Below are positions 17,653-25,617 of a stretch of 64,000 bases of DNA, in pieces. Position numbers and translations under genes: made by a program. The notes beneath the pieces were generated by a model that worked only from the letters and a program-made list of their open reading frames with translations, searched no databases and was not told the DNA's origin. Numbering within the stretch: position 1 is the stretch's first letter; each line of letters opens with the position of its first letter. This stretch comes from Anaerocolumna jejuensis DSM 15929 (GTDB taxonomy: Bacteria; Bacillota; Clostridia; Lachnospirales; Lachnospiraceae): assembly GCF_900142215.1 (NCBI RefSeq), contig NZ_FRAC01000011.1, positions 1 through 64,000 of the forward strand. Reading direction: 5' to 3'.

Positions 17653-17802
17653 ATGAAGAATACAATAAAGTCTCAGCTTGCTAAATCCTTTAGCAGCAAT
17701 ATGGAACTTAATAAAAAAGCTATTCAGATGAAGAATTCCTTGGATGAAGTAAATAGCCTTTTAGGTAAGGGTTTTAAAAAGAAAGGCAGCGGAAAACAAT
17801 AG
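17653..17802 (+). CDS. Small basic protein, unknown function (49 aa)
   Basis: A 49-codon gene starting MKNTIKSQLAKSFSSNMELN and ending KGFKKKGSGKQ. The product is strongly basic with no membrane segment. AGGGGA lies six bases before the ATG, and a plausible promoter lies about 28 bp upstream. It is followed 46 bp later by trxA on the same strand. I do not recognise a family. Promoter, ribosome-binding site and start all agree, which makes it more than a chance frame. Confidence 0.55.
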   Translation: MKNTIKSQLAKSFSSNMELNKKAIQMKNSLDEVNSLLGKGFKKKGSGKQ

Positions 17803-17848
17803 CGGACTTAAAAAATAAAAAAGTGAATAAACGTAGGAGGAAGTCAAT

Positions 17849-18166
17849 ATGGCTCACAAATTTACGGACGATAATTTTGAACAAGAGGTACTGCAATCTC
17901 AGGTTCCTGTACTGGTAGACTTTTATGCGGACTGGTGTGGCCCCTGCAAGATGATGGCTCCTGTTATTGAAGAGATTGCAGCGGAATATGAAGGAACTGT
18001 TAAGGTAGGGCAGCTTAATGTGGATGAAGCACCTAACATAAGCAGCAAATACAGGGTAATGTCAATCCCCACTCTTTTATTTATTAAAGACGGCCAGGTT
18101 GTAGACACTGTAATCGGTGCTGTACCCAAAGCACAGTTAACGGATAAGATTGAAAAGATTAAATAA
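17849..18166 (+). CDS. trxA: Thioredoxin
   Basis: A 105-aa cytoplasmic disulfide reductase, recycled by thioredoxin reductase. The active site is W29-C30-G-P-C33-K, the buried aspartate is in VDFYADW, and the cis-proline loop is RVMSIPTL. Length is standard. The Shine-Dalgarno GTAGGAGG is strong, and a rho-independent terminator follows within 35 bp. Confidence 0.97.
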   Translation: MAHKFTDDNFEQEVLQSQVPVLVDFYADWCGPCKMMAPVIEEIAAEYEGTVKVGQLNVDEAPNISSKYRVMSIPTLLFIKDGQVVDTVIGAVPKAQLTDKIEKIK

Positions 18167-18197
18167 AGATTATAAATTAAATAGGCAGCCTAATCGG

Positions 18198-18237
18198 ACA
18201 GAGCCCTTCTTATTAACAGAAGGGCTCTGTTTCCTTT
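18198..18237 (+). terminator. Terminator of trxA
   Basis: A perfect 13-bp inverted repeat ACAGAGCCCTTCT / AGAAGGGCTCTGT with a seven-base loop, followed by TTCCTTTT. Confidence 0.92.
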
Positions 18238-18419
18238 TAATGGTTATATTTGCCGGCTATGATAAAAGGGTAAAAGGGGTTGGCTGAATTGGATATATTT
18301 TGTAGAAAAATAAAGCATTTATAAAGAATAAAAATAAAAATTAAAAAAGTTTAAAAAAATGCTTGCAATTTGTTTATATATATTATATAATCATTTTTGC
18401 GTTCGGGAAATAAGAACAA

Positions 18420-18492
18420 GCGCTTCTAGCTCAGTTGGTAGAGCACCTGACTCTTAATCAGGGTGTCCAGGGTTCGAGCCCCTGGAGGCGCA
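18420..18492 (+). tRNA. tRNA-Lys (anticodon CTT)
   Basis: A 73-nt cloverleaf. Acceptor stem GCGCTTC/GAGGCGC with discriminator A. The anticodon stem CCTGA/TCAGG holds the loop CTCTTAA, so the anticodon is CTT (reads AAG). The T stem CAGGG/CCCTG holds the loop TTCGAGC. CCA is not encoded. A TATATAAT-like box lies about 35 bp upstream. The accessory island begins immediately behind it. Confidence 0.96.
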
Positions 18493-18498
18493 CTATGA

Positions 18499-18544
18499 AG
18501 TCCTAGTTTGGCAGACGGATGAGCTGCTGGGTTAGGGCTTTTTT
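18499..18544 (+). terminator. Terminator of tRNA-Lys, also the first part of the repeated leader
   Basis: AGTCCTAGTTTGGCAG pairs with CTGCTGGGTTAGGGCT over 16 bp if G-U pairs are allowed, with a nine-base loop ACGGATGAG and a T6 run. Because about six pairs are G-U, the structure is meant for plus-strand RNA. The same hairpin is repeated at 21467-21512 and 22947-22991. Confidence 0.85.
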
Positions 18545-18703
18545 GTTGCGTCCGGGATGGCAAGTCGATAGTCGGCAAAAGACGTGTGAAAATGAGGAGT
18601 TGCATGGAGTTGCGGAGAAGTGTGAGGAGAAGGGGGAAATTGACTTTGAAGGGATGATACCCGACATGGTAAGGAGGGACTGGACAGGTCGGGGAGAGGA
18701 TTT

Positions 18704-18767
18704 TGTCGGTCATTTGTTGGTCAAATCTGAAAAAAGGGTTGTTTTTTCGTTGGTCAGGCGTCGGTCA
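18704..18767 (+). promoter_or_regulatory. Phased GTYGGTCA motifs in leader 1
   Basis: Four direct copies of YGTYGGTCA start at 18704, 18715, 18748 and 18759, with intervals of 11, 33 and 11 bp, so all lie on one face of the helix. The same arrangement occurs in leader 2. This is a likely protein-binding array; the protein is unknown. Confidence 0.6.
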
Positions 18768-19018
18768 AAAAATAATGATTGGGTGAAGAAGGCTTTTTTA
18801 TATAGTAGAAGGTGATTGGAGAATATGTATTTAATGAATATTAAAGTTTATATTATAATTTAGAATAGGTAAGGATAAGATTTAGGTTTTTCTTAAAATA
18901 GTATTTGAGATTTGTTAAAATTATGTATTTTGATTTATACTTACATGATGTGATTCAAAATAAAGATTATTAATGCAAATCATCGACAAGTCAGAATTTA
19001 ACTGAGGAGGTTTATTCA

Positions 19019-19507
19019 ATGAGTATTAGTCTTAGAAAAATGACATCAAACGAATATGATGAATTTTTCAAATGGAGTAGAAATAATCATGTAAAAGAAT
19101 TGATAAAAGATACGAATATGTCTTTAGAGGATGCATTAAGTCAAACTGAAGTGGAAGTAAAGGAGATGCTCCCTGATGGAATAAATACTGAAAATAATTC
19201 TTTGATGGTTATAGAAAATGTATTAGATAATAGAAACGTTGGGTTTATGTGGTATTTGTATGAAGAGACCCATGGTGTTCAGCAGGTTTTTTTATGTGAT
19301 TTAGTAATAGATGAATTAGAACGTAGAAAAGGATATGCGACAGAGGCTCTATATGTAATGGAACAGAATGCCACAGAATTTGGTTGTAAGGAATGTGTTT
19401 TATTTGTGGCAAAAGAGAATGAACCTGCTCAAAGATTATATTCTAAAAACGGGTATATTTTCCTGAAAGAAATGGATTATGGAATGTACTTAAAGAAAAA
19501 GTTGTAG
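19019..19507 (+). CDS. GNAT family N-acetyltransferase
   Basis: A 162-aa single-domain acetyltransferase using acetyl-CoA. The GNAT core is visible: beta-4 FLCDLVIDELERRKGYATEAL carries the Q/RxxGxG/A pyrophosphate loop (RRKGYA), followed by ENEPAQRLYSKNGY, the beta-5/alpha-4 signature. The substrate is unknown; amino-sugar antibiotics, polyamines or protein N-termini are possible. The Shine-Dalgarno GAGGAGG is strong. It is the first cargo of the tRNA-Lys island, 87 bp behind leader 1, and AT-rich compared with the housekeeping genes. Confidence 0.88.
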   Translation: MSISLRKMTSNEYDEFFKWSRNNHVKELIKDTNMSLEDALSQTEVEVKEMLPDGINTENNSLMVIENVLDNRNVGFMWYLYEETHGVQQVFLCDLVIDELERRKGYATEALYVMEQNATEFGCKECVLFVAKENEPAQRLYSKNGYIFLKEMDYGMYLKKKL

Positions 19508-19550
19508 TTTGTGCTTACTGCGATAGATTCCAATTTATGGGGGGAGAAAA

Positions 19551-20075
19551 ATGGATTATATATTTGAAACAGAGCATTTAGGAATTAGAAAATTCGAGAT
19601 TGAAGATGCTCAATGCTTATATGAAAACCATTTGGAATCAGAAGTTAAAAAATGGATTCCAAATGAAAGTTATGCCGATATTGAAGAAACGCAAGAAGCT
19701 ATCAACTTCTATATTAATTGTGTGAATAACAAACAGTTACCATATGTATTAGCTGTTGAGTTAAAGGAAACAGGTGAACTGATAGGTGATACAGGTGTAA
19801 ACGAAGTTGAAGGAAACCCAGATGAAGTAGAAATAGGTTACGGAATATGTAAGAAACATAGTGGAAAAGGTTATGCTACTGAAGTTTTAAGGTCAATGTC
19901 AGAATTTATAGCTGAGACTTTTAAAATAAATGTTTTATATGGTCGTGTTATGCATGGGAATAATGCATCTATAAGAGTTCTTGAGAAGAATGGTTACAAA
20001 TTTGCCAAGGAAGAATTTGGAGCTGAAGATGACCCTTATGGCAATGGAATGTTTATTTATAAGAAAGATTGCTAA
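19551..20075 (+). CDS. GNAT family N-acetyltransferase (RimJ/RimL type)
   Basis: A 174-aa acetyltransferase starting MDYIFETEHLGIRKFEIEDA, the usual RimJ/RimL-type opening. VEIGYGICKKHSGKGYATEVL holds the acetyl-CoA loop (KHSGKGYA), and NNASIRVLEKNGYK is the C-terminal signature. The target is unknown. It lies 43 bp after the previous acetyltransferase and is probably co-transcribed. The repeated tail module with a terminator begins 11 bp after its stop. Confidence 0.9.
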   Translation: MDYIFETEHLGIRKFEIEDAQCLYENHLESEVKKWIPNESYADIEETQEAINFYINCVNNKQLPYVLAVELKETGELIGDTGVNEVEGNPDEVEIGYGICKKHSGKGYATEVLRSMSEFIAETFKINVLYGRVMHGNNASIRVLEKNGYKFAKEEFGAEDDPYGNGMFIYKKDC

Positions 20076-20086
20076 CTTTCAATGTG

Positions 20087-20200
20087 CCTAATCAGGTTGT
20101 ATAAATAATGATTACTAATAACTTCATAAAAAGAGCCAATACCTGGATAAATAATTTCTGGGTATTGGCTCTTTCTTATTGTGCGCAAATAGGGAGGAAA
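20087..20200 (+). repeat. Tail module, copy A (with terminator)
   Basis: A 114-bp module about 75% identical by eye to 22789-22897. Both share TAATGATTACTAATAACTT followed by a terminator hairpin, here AGAGCCAATACC / GGTATTGGCTCT (20132-20172) plus TTCTTATT, and a closing AGGGAG. It lies directly behind the cargo genes of leader 1. The hairpin stems differ between copies but are both fully paired. Confidence 0.8.
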
Positions 20201-20204
20201 AGAC

Positions 20205-20411
20205 ATGGGGAAAACAGTTTACCAAAGTGAAGACTTTATGCTATTACGAAAATTTTCAGATGTAAAAATACCAGTTCAAGCGGAATTAGCAAAGAAAAGA
20301 ATCCAGGTAGTTGAATCTAGGTTAATACGTAAGACATCTTTACTTTATGAAAGAAGATTAATCAATAGCCCTGAATTGGCAGCAGCATTAGGTCACTGCA
20401 GTTACAATTAA
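20205..20411 (+). CDS. Short unrecognised ORF (68 aa), probably a remnant
   Basis: An open frame starting MGKTVYQSEDFMLLRKFSDV with a good Shine-Dalgarno (AGGGAGGAAAAG) supplied by the end of the tail module. The sequence is basic, without recognised motifs. Its last codons run into the surface-protein pseudogene that begins near 20392, so the natural C-terminus may be lost. Probably a truncated gene. Confidence 0.35.
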   Translation: MGKTVYQSEDFMLLRKFSDVKIPVQAELAKKRIQVVESRLIRKTSLLYERRLINSPELAAALGHCSYN

Positions 20412-21404
20412 CACGAAAGCTAATGTTGAGCTGACTATTCCCGAAGGAAGTTACACCAATATAAAATTAATTGTTACAGCACCCAACGCAACGATAGTGA
20501 ATAATGGTGAATTCAAAAGTACAACGGTGAATGACGGAAAGTAACTGCACCTGAAACAACAGTTACCCCAACCCCAACACCTACAGCGGAACCTACAAGC
20601 ACTCCTTCCGATAATAACTCAAGCGGTGGTAATTCCACGCCATCAACCCCTGCAACTCCGACGCCAGACACAACTTTGGTTGTCCTGCAATCAAAGTACA
20701 TGGATGCGGTTGCTGACATATCAGATAAAATTTATAAATACAAATCTAATAGTGAGTGGATAGCATATCTTAATGGAAATGAGGCAAAATGGGTCGGTCT
20801 AATAAATAATAGCAAAACGGTTCCGGAATTAGAAAGTAATTACGCTGAAATACAAAAAGAGTCAAAGGAAATATTTGAATCAAACGAACGCTATATAAAA
20901 GACAATCCTTACTTTACCAATGTTATAATGCAAGAACTGTTAGTAGCAGATTATCCTTCATTAAATGCTGATGGAACCTACTATGAGTTTACTACGAATA
21001 AAGAGGATTTTGGAATTGCTAAGAAATACTATGTTCCGGTATCTGCACCAGCTGCCGTTAATACTTTTGAGCTTGAAAATCCCGAGACAGTCATAAATGT
21101 AACAACGGGTAGTGCAATAACATTTAATGTAAAGGCATGGAATAATTTAAATGGTGCTGAGGACATCACTGCTATATGGAATTTAGTAATGGATTCAGTG
21201 GATGAAAATGGCTTTAATCCCTTTTTAGATAAATTTGTAGAAGGAGTGGATTACCAAGTTACTGACAACTCTATTATTATTAATAGCAATGTTACCAATA
21301 ATGCACCACTTGGTCGATATGGCTTCGTAATTCAAACACAGGTGCCGTATTTGGGAAAATATAACATGAGCTACTATGTATATGTAAATATAGTCGCAAA
21401 ATAA
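20392..21404 (+). pseudogene. Truncated, frameshifted surface protein
   Basis: From 20392 the frame reads VTAVTINTKANVELTIPEG... to NDGK-stop (20542). One nucleotide appears to be missing there (GGAAAG versus an expected GGAAAAG). In the next frame a Pro/Thr-rich linker (TPTPTPTAEPTSTPSD) continues without a break into a 242-codon stretch to 21404. That part starts with a helical segment (VVLQSKYMDAVADISDKIYK) and ends in beta-rich modules. The signal peptide and N-terminus are absent. It looks like the C-terminal part of a secreted or cell-surface protein stranded in the island. Confidence 0.65.
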
Positions 21405-21454
21405 GAGAATAAAAAATATATACATTAAGAGAAAAAGAGACTTAATCCAATGTT

Positions 21455-21908
21455 GGCGCACTATGAAGTCCTAGTTTGGCAGACGGATGAGCTGCTGGGT
21501 TAGGGCTTTTTTGTTGTGTTCGGGTTGATAAGGAGATAGTCAACAAAAGGTCTGTGAAAATGAGGGTTTGCATGGGGTTGCGGGGAAGTGTGGAATGAGG
21601 AGAAAAATTGACTTTAAAGGGATGATACCCGACATGGCAAGTTGATACTGAACAGGTCGGGGAGATGATTTTGTCGGTCATTTGTCGGTCAAATCTGAAA
21701 AATGTGTTGTTTTTTCGTTGGTCAAGCGTCGGTCAAAAAATAAAGATTGGGTGAAAAGAATGTTATAATATAGTAGAAAGTGATTGGGGAATAGGTATCT
21801 AATAGATGTTTAAGATTATATTATAATCTGGAATAGGTAAGGATAAGATTTGGGTTTTTCTTAAAATAGTATTTGGAGTATTTGGGTATGGTAAAATTAT
21901 GTATTTTG
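21455..21908 (+). repeat. Leader module, copy 2 (full length)
   Basis: A 454-bp second copy of the leader, beginning GGCGCACTATGAAG without a tRNA in front. The terminator hairpin, GATGATACCCGACATGG and four phased GTYGGTCA motifs (21672-21735) are all kept. It is preceded by GACTTAATC, which resembles the tRNA anticodon arm but is too short to prove a tRNA remnant. It precedes a methyltransferase gene. Confidence 0.88.
21672..21735 (+). promoter_or_regulatory. Phased GTYGGTCA motifs in leader 2
   Basis: YGTYGGTCA starts at 21672, 21683, 21716 and 21727, giving intervals of 11, 33 and 11 bp, identical to leader 1, although the surrounding DNA differs by roughly 15%. Confidence 0.6.
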
Positions 21909-21993
21909 TTTTAAAATTACATAAATTGATATAGGCTAAAACTATTGATGAAAAACATTAATAAATTTGAATTTGTTTGAGAGGGAAACTTTG

Positions 21994-22764
21994 ATGAATA
22001 ATGGTAAAATTATTGAAAATAACAAATCCTATTGGAATGCAAATGCTGATTTTTGGTTTGGAACAACCGCCCTTCCAGAATATGGAGTGAAATTTGTGAC
22101 AGAAGATGATTTGCATTTGTTTGGAGACGTCTCGGGTAAGAAGATGTTGGAAATATGTTGTGGTAGTGGGCATTCATTAAAATATCATGCAGATAGAAAC
22201 GCAGGTGAACTTTGGGGTGTCGATTTATCTCAAAAACAGCTCGATAATGCGGAAAAGTTTTTATCTGAAAACGGATATACAGCAAAACTTATATGTTCCC
22301 CTATGGAAGCAGAACTTGATGTCCCTAAGAACTATTTTGATTATGTATATTCGATTTATGGAATAGGTTGGACAACTGATTTACAGGGTACTTTTGATAA
22401 GATAGCTTCCTACTTAAGGAAAGATGGGATTTTAATCTTTAGTTGGCATCATACATTAAATTATTGTGTAGCGTGGTCTTGTGCTGAACGCAAAGATATT
22501 ATTGAAAGTGACAAATTAGTTTTCAGTAAAAGCTATTTTGATGAATCGTATTTTACAATGCCTGTTGATGATAGTGAAATAATTTTATGTAATCGTAAAA
22601 TATCAACATATGTTAATGCTTTGGCTAAGGCTGGATTTGTTATTGAACAGATGATTGAACAAAACGACACAGCAACAATGGAATCAATGGAAGATATAAG
22701 TGATAAGACAAGGAAAGCAAAAATGATACCTATTTCACTATGCTTTAAAGCAAGAAAACTGTAA
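21994..22764 (+). CDS. Class I SAM-dependent methyltransferase
   Basis: A 256-aa soluble methyltransferase. SAM motif I is MLEICCGSGHSLKYHA; GVDLSQKQLDNAEKF is motif II; DYVYSIYGIGW is the motif IV region. The closest general type is ubiE/Methyltransf_11, acting on a small molecule. The substrate cannot be read. I prefer the ATG at 21994 (GAGAGGG upstream) to a TTG at 21967. It is the sole cargo between leader 2 and tail copy B. AT-rich. Confidence 0.85.
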   Translation: MNNGKIIENNKSYWNANADFWFGTTALPEYGVKFVTEDDLHLFGDVSGKKMLEICCGSGHSLKYHADRNAGELWGVDLSQKQLDNAEKFLSENGYTAKLICSPMEAELDVPKNYFDYVYSIYGIGWTTDLQGTFDKIASYLRKDGILIFSWHHTLNYCVAWSCAERKDIIESDKLVFSKSYFDESYFTMPVDDSEIILCNRKISTYVNALAKAGFVIEQMIEQNDTATMESMEDISDKTRKAKMIPISLCFKARKL

Positions 22765-22788
22765 TACGAGACCAAAAAATTCCAGTTT

Positions 22789-22897
22789 TCTAATTAAGTT
22801 GTAAAAAAAATGATTACTAATAACTTTATAGAGGGCCAACATCTGGATGAACTTCCAGATGTTGGCCCTTTCTTATTATGTACAAAACAGGGAGATT
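22789..22897 (+). repeat. Tail module, copy B (with terminator)
   Basis: The second copy of the tail module, 25 bp after the methyltransferase stop. It carries AATGATTACTAATAACTT, a perfect 16-bp hairpin AGGGCCAACATCTGGA / TCCAGATGTTGGCCCT (22832-22869) with TTCTTATT, and closes with AGGGAG. The third leader begins 40 bp later. Confidence 0.8.
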
Positions 22898-22937
22898 GTG
22901 CCAGTCGAACAAAAAATACAAGCTATATGCCTAAAAA

Positions 22938-23052
22938 GCACTATGAAGTCCTAGGTTGGCAGACGGATGAGCTGCTGGGTTAGGGCTTTTTGTTGCGTCC
23001 GGGATGGTAAGCTGATAATATATCATTTAGGGTATAGTAAAGTTAAATACTT
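22938..23052 (+). repeat. Leader module, copy 3 (internally deleted)
   Basis: GCACTATGAAGTCCTAGG...TCCGGGATGG (22938-23016) matches the first 75 bp of the leaders. ATTTAGGGTATAGTAAAGTT (23025-23044) then matches their last part, so about 360 bp including the phased motifs are missing. It precedes the serine hydrolase. 23053-23250 is AT-rich without other recognisable features. Confidence 0.75.
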
Positions 23053-23250
23053 TCAATTAAAATTAATCTTAAATTAGTATTTTTATCGTATAAGGTATAG
23101 TTCATATCAAAGGAAAATATAGGATTGTTAATGATGCATGGAGTAAATTACATTAATAAAGCATGGGGCTATTAATATTATATTTAAGTGAGTATGAGGT
23201 CGATTATGTAAAATACCCCCACTAAATCATGCAAAAGAATAATCAAAAAT

Positions 23251-24459
23251 GTGAACAAACAAAAAATAAAGGCCATGGAAGTAACTGATATCAGTGAGTG
23301 GGTCTATGAGAATGATCATCATCAGTTCTATGAGACAGTAATAGGGCATAACCTTGGCGGGATAATGAGGTTAAGAAAAATGAAGAACAGAAAAAAATTA
23401 AGAGTGATCATATGTATCGCAGGTTTTGCAGTACTTGCTGTATTTGGCTGGTATATTTGGGGTATGCATCAAATGAGAAAGATTCCTAAACTATCATTTC
23501 AAGATGCACTTGAATATACCACGAAAAATAATGAAGATGCAATCATATCGGTTGGAATTATTAAGGATGGTCAAGCTGCCTATACACTCTATGGAGAGAA
23601 TGGGAAAGAGCTGCCTGCAAAAATGCACACCTATGAGATTGGTTCACTTACGAAAACCTTCACCGCTGCAATGATAAGTAAAGCAATACAAGAAGGTAAA
23701 ATAGATATAAACGATACGATTGATAAATACCTTCCTTTGGCTGAAGGAAAGAATTATCCTGACATAGAAGAATTGCTAACCCATACATCTGGGTATAAGG
23801 CATATTATTTTGAAAATCCAATGAGTTCAAATTTTTTATATAGGAGAAATGATTTTTATGGTATCACAAAGAAAATGGTTTTGAATAAAGCATCTGCAAT
23901 AGATTTACCGGCTGATGAACATCCATTTCATTATTCCAATTATGGTTATGCCGTATTAGGTCTATTACTTGAAAAAGTATACCAAAAAGATTATAGGGTA
24001 TTAATGAACCAATTCATTGAGGAGGACTTACAACTCAAAAATACAAGAATTTCTGATAAAAATGGTGATTTGAGCAATTACTGGGATTGGAAAGAAAAAG
24101 ATGCTTATTTATCAGCGGGAGCGATTACCTCGGATATTTCTGATATGTTAGCGTATGCGAAGATGCAACTGGAGGAAGATAACTATTTTAAACAATGCCA
24201 TGAAAGTATTAAGGAAATTAATGCATCAACGGAAGAATATAAAATGATGGATATCAATATGGATGCAATAGGCATGGCATGGATTATAGATAAAGAAAAT
24301 AATATAATTTGGCACAACGGAGGAACTGATAATTATAACAGTTATATTGGATTCAACTTAAAAAAGGGTACGGCTGTTGTAATATTATCCAATCTTCCTC
24401 CGGGATACAGAATTCCTGCAACTGTTTTAGGGGTTAAGCTGTTAAAATTATTGGATTAA
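23251..24459 (+). CDS. Beta-lactamase-family serine hydrolase, membrane anchored
   Basis: A 402-aa protein of the class C beta-lactamase/DD-peptidase fold. Motifs are SLTK (EIGSLTKTFT), YSN (HYSNYGYAVLG) and HNG (IIWHNGGTDNY). An N-terminal membrane segment (about 51-70, VIICIAGFAVLAVFGWYIWG) suggests an external, anchored catalytic domain. The 38-44 residues before it are unusual. The frame opens at a GTG (23251), but ATGs at 23275, 23365 or 23380 are alternatives, and the extension may be read-in from foreign sequence. Such proteins are peptidases or esterases as often as resistance enzymes. Cargo behind leader 3. Confidence 0.8.
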   Translation: MNKQKIKAMEVTDISEWVYENDHHQFYETVIGHNLGGIMRLRKMKNRKKLRVIICIAGFAVLAVFGWYIWGMHQMRKIPKLSFQDALEYTTKNNEDAIISVGIIKDGQAAYTLYGENGKELPAKMHTYEIGSLTKTFTAAMISKAIQEGKIDINDTIDKYLPLAEGKNYPDIEELLTHTSGYKAYYFENPMSSNFLYRRNDFYGITKKMVLNKASAIDLPADEHPFHYSNYGYAVLGLLLEKVYQKDYRVLMNQFIEEDLQLKNTRISDKNGDLSNYWDWKEKDAYLSAGAITSDISDMLAYAKMQLEEDNYFKQCHESIKEINASTEEYKMMDINMDAIGMAWIIDKENNIIWHNGGTDNYNSYIGFNLKKGTAVVILSNLPPGYRIPATVLGVKLLKLLD

Positions 24460-24462
24460 AAG

Positions 24463-24490
24463 TGGTGATACCCGACAGGGCGAGTCAATA
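24463..24490 (+). repeat. Leader remnant, copy 4
   Basis: GTGATACCCGACAGGGCGAG and the bases after it match leader 2 at 21621-21648 (GATACCCGACATGGCAAGTT) in about 21 of 25 positions. It lies between two cargo genes, where a leader would be expected. Confidence 0.55.
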
Positions 24491-24578
24491 GATTATTGAA
24501 GTAATCCAACGATAAAATAAGAATTTAGTAAAGCAATTAAAGTGTTAGAAAATTCATATAAAGTGGGAGTGGTGAAAC

Positions 24579-25517
24579 ATGAAAAAAATCGTTTATATCT
24601 CTGTTCTTCTCATAATTCTTCTAAGCGCAGGCGGCTGTAGTACCCGGGTGGAGAATGGTGCAGGAAATGTGCCCAATACCCCGGAGATAATTACAGGTCA
24701 TAGCGAATCATCTGCACCTTCTGAAACGCTAAAGCTAAAGAATGAGTCAGAACCCGCACCGAAAACATATACATACGAAGTCCGTGCCCGTCTCCATGAA
24801 AGTCTCCCTGAGTACCATTTTGTTGCAACGGGGAAGGCGACAGATGTGGCGATGTCAGAGGGTGATTGGGCACCAGCTTTTGTGACGGGTCTGTCCGTCT
24901 ACGATGAAAACGGTTCAGCAATTCTCTCGAAAGATTTTACGGACACTTTGAATGAGGTAGAAGGAAATCTAATATACTACCAAATGATAGACACGATGGG
25001 TCTGCACGTTGTTGATGTAAACTTCGACGGTTATAAGGATGTAATTATTTTGAACAGTTTTAGCGGCGCTCACTCTAATTCATGGTATGACTGCTGGCTG
25101 TGGGATACCAAGACATCGTCATTTATTTATTCCAAATCCTTTACCGAAATCTGCAACCCCGCTATTGACTGGGATAAGCAATGTATTTATTCCAGCGGAG
25201 GTTCGGGTGCGGACAATCACGACTACTCTATTTATCAATATATTAATGGTCAATTTGTCATTTCTAATAATTTGCATTGGAATGTGAGCAGTTCTGCAAA
25301 GTCACAGGGTGATAAGATTATAACTGCTGTCGGTATTTATGTGAAAGAGGAGAAGCTTGTAAAAGGCAAAATGAAAACTGTGCGCGATTGCTTTATCCCT
25401 CACAAGGCTGCCAATGCCTTGCTGAAGAAGTATAACAGCAAAGAACCATGGAAGTTAGACAGCCCTCGATGGTATATGATGGGCGGCCATCATGCGGATG
25501 TATGGTTAGAACATTGA
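24579..25517 (+). CDS. Lipoprotein with calcium-site-like DxNxDGxxD motif
   Basis: A 312-aa exported lipoprotein. Signal peptide with lipobox LSAGGC (Cys20), then a Ser/Glu/Pro-rich spacer (about 21-62). The globular part (about 65-312) contains VVDVNFDGYKDVIIL, an integrin/FG-GAP-like or XAC2610-like Ca-site motif, followed by an aromatic-rich beta region. Function unknown; similar proteins occur as small secreted accessory proteins. The codons are more GC-rich than those of the other cargo. The Shine-Dalgarno GTGGGAG precedes the ATG. Confidence 0.7.
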   Translation: MKKIVYISVLLIILLSAGGCSTRVENGAGNVPNTPEIITGHSESSAPSETLKLKNESEPAPKTYTYEVRARLHESLPEYHFVATGKATDVAMSEGDWAPAFVTGLSVYDENGSAILSKDFTDTLNEVEGNLIYYQMIDTMGLHVVDVNFDGYKDVIILNSFSGAHSNSWYDCWLWDTKTSSFIYSKSFTEICNPAIDWDKQCIYSSGGSGADNHDYSIYQYINGQFVISNNLHWNVSSSAKSQGDKIITAVGIYVKEEKLVKGKMKTVRDCFIPHKAANALLKKYNSKEPWKLDSPRWYMMGGHHADVWLEH

Positions 25518-25617
25518 TCTGCTTCTAATGATAGATAGGAATTTACAGCATTAATTAATTAGAAGGCATTATATTATGTAAATTTATAAATTAAATGTTT
25601 ATTTCGTGGAGGTTCAA

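Larger units (their letters stand above)
18487..18932 (+). repeat. Leader module, copy 1 (full length)
   Basis: A 446-bp non-coding module that begins at the last bases of tRNA-Lys (GGCGCACTATGAAG). It contains the tRNA terminator, the string GATGATACCCGACATGG, four phased GTYGGTCA motifs and an AT-rich end (TATTATAAT, then ATTATGTATTTTG). It is about 85% identical by eye to 21455-21908 and shares its start with 22938. It precedes two acetyltransferase genes. I see no coding potential beyond an antisense frame that runs through the tRNA. Confidence 0.88.

Noticed and set aside
18426..18713. Minus-strand open frame through leader 1 and tRNA-Lys, with a similar frame at 21442-21681
   Set aside because: It is antisense to the tRNA and its terminator. 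The two copies keep length and frame, but many differences are non-synonymous and there is no ribosome-binding site. Sequence identity is explained by the DNA repeat.
18420..23060. Classic genomic-island integration with a duplicated tRNA 3' end (attL/attR)
   Set aside because: Only GGCGCA or GCA of the tRNA end recurs at the leader copies. No second copy of the T arm/acceptor segment and no integrase gene was found in the window.
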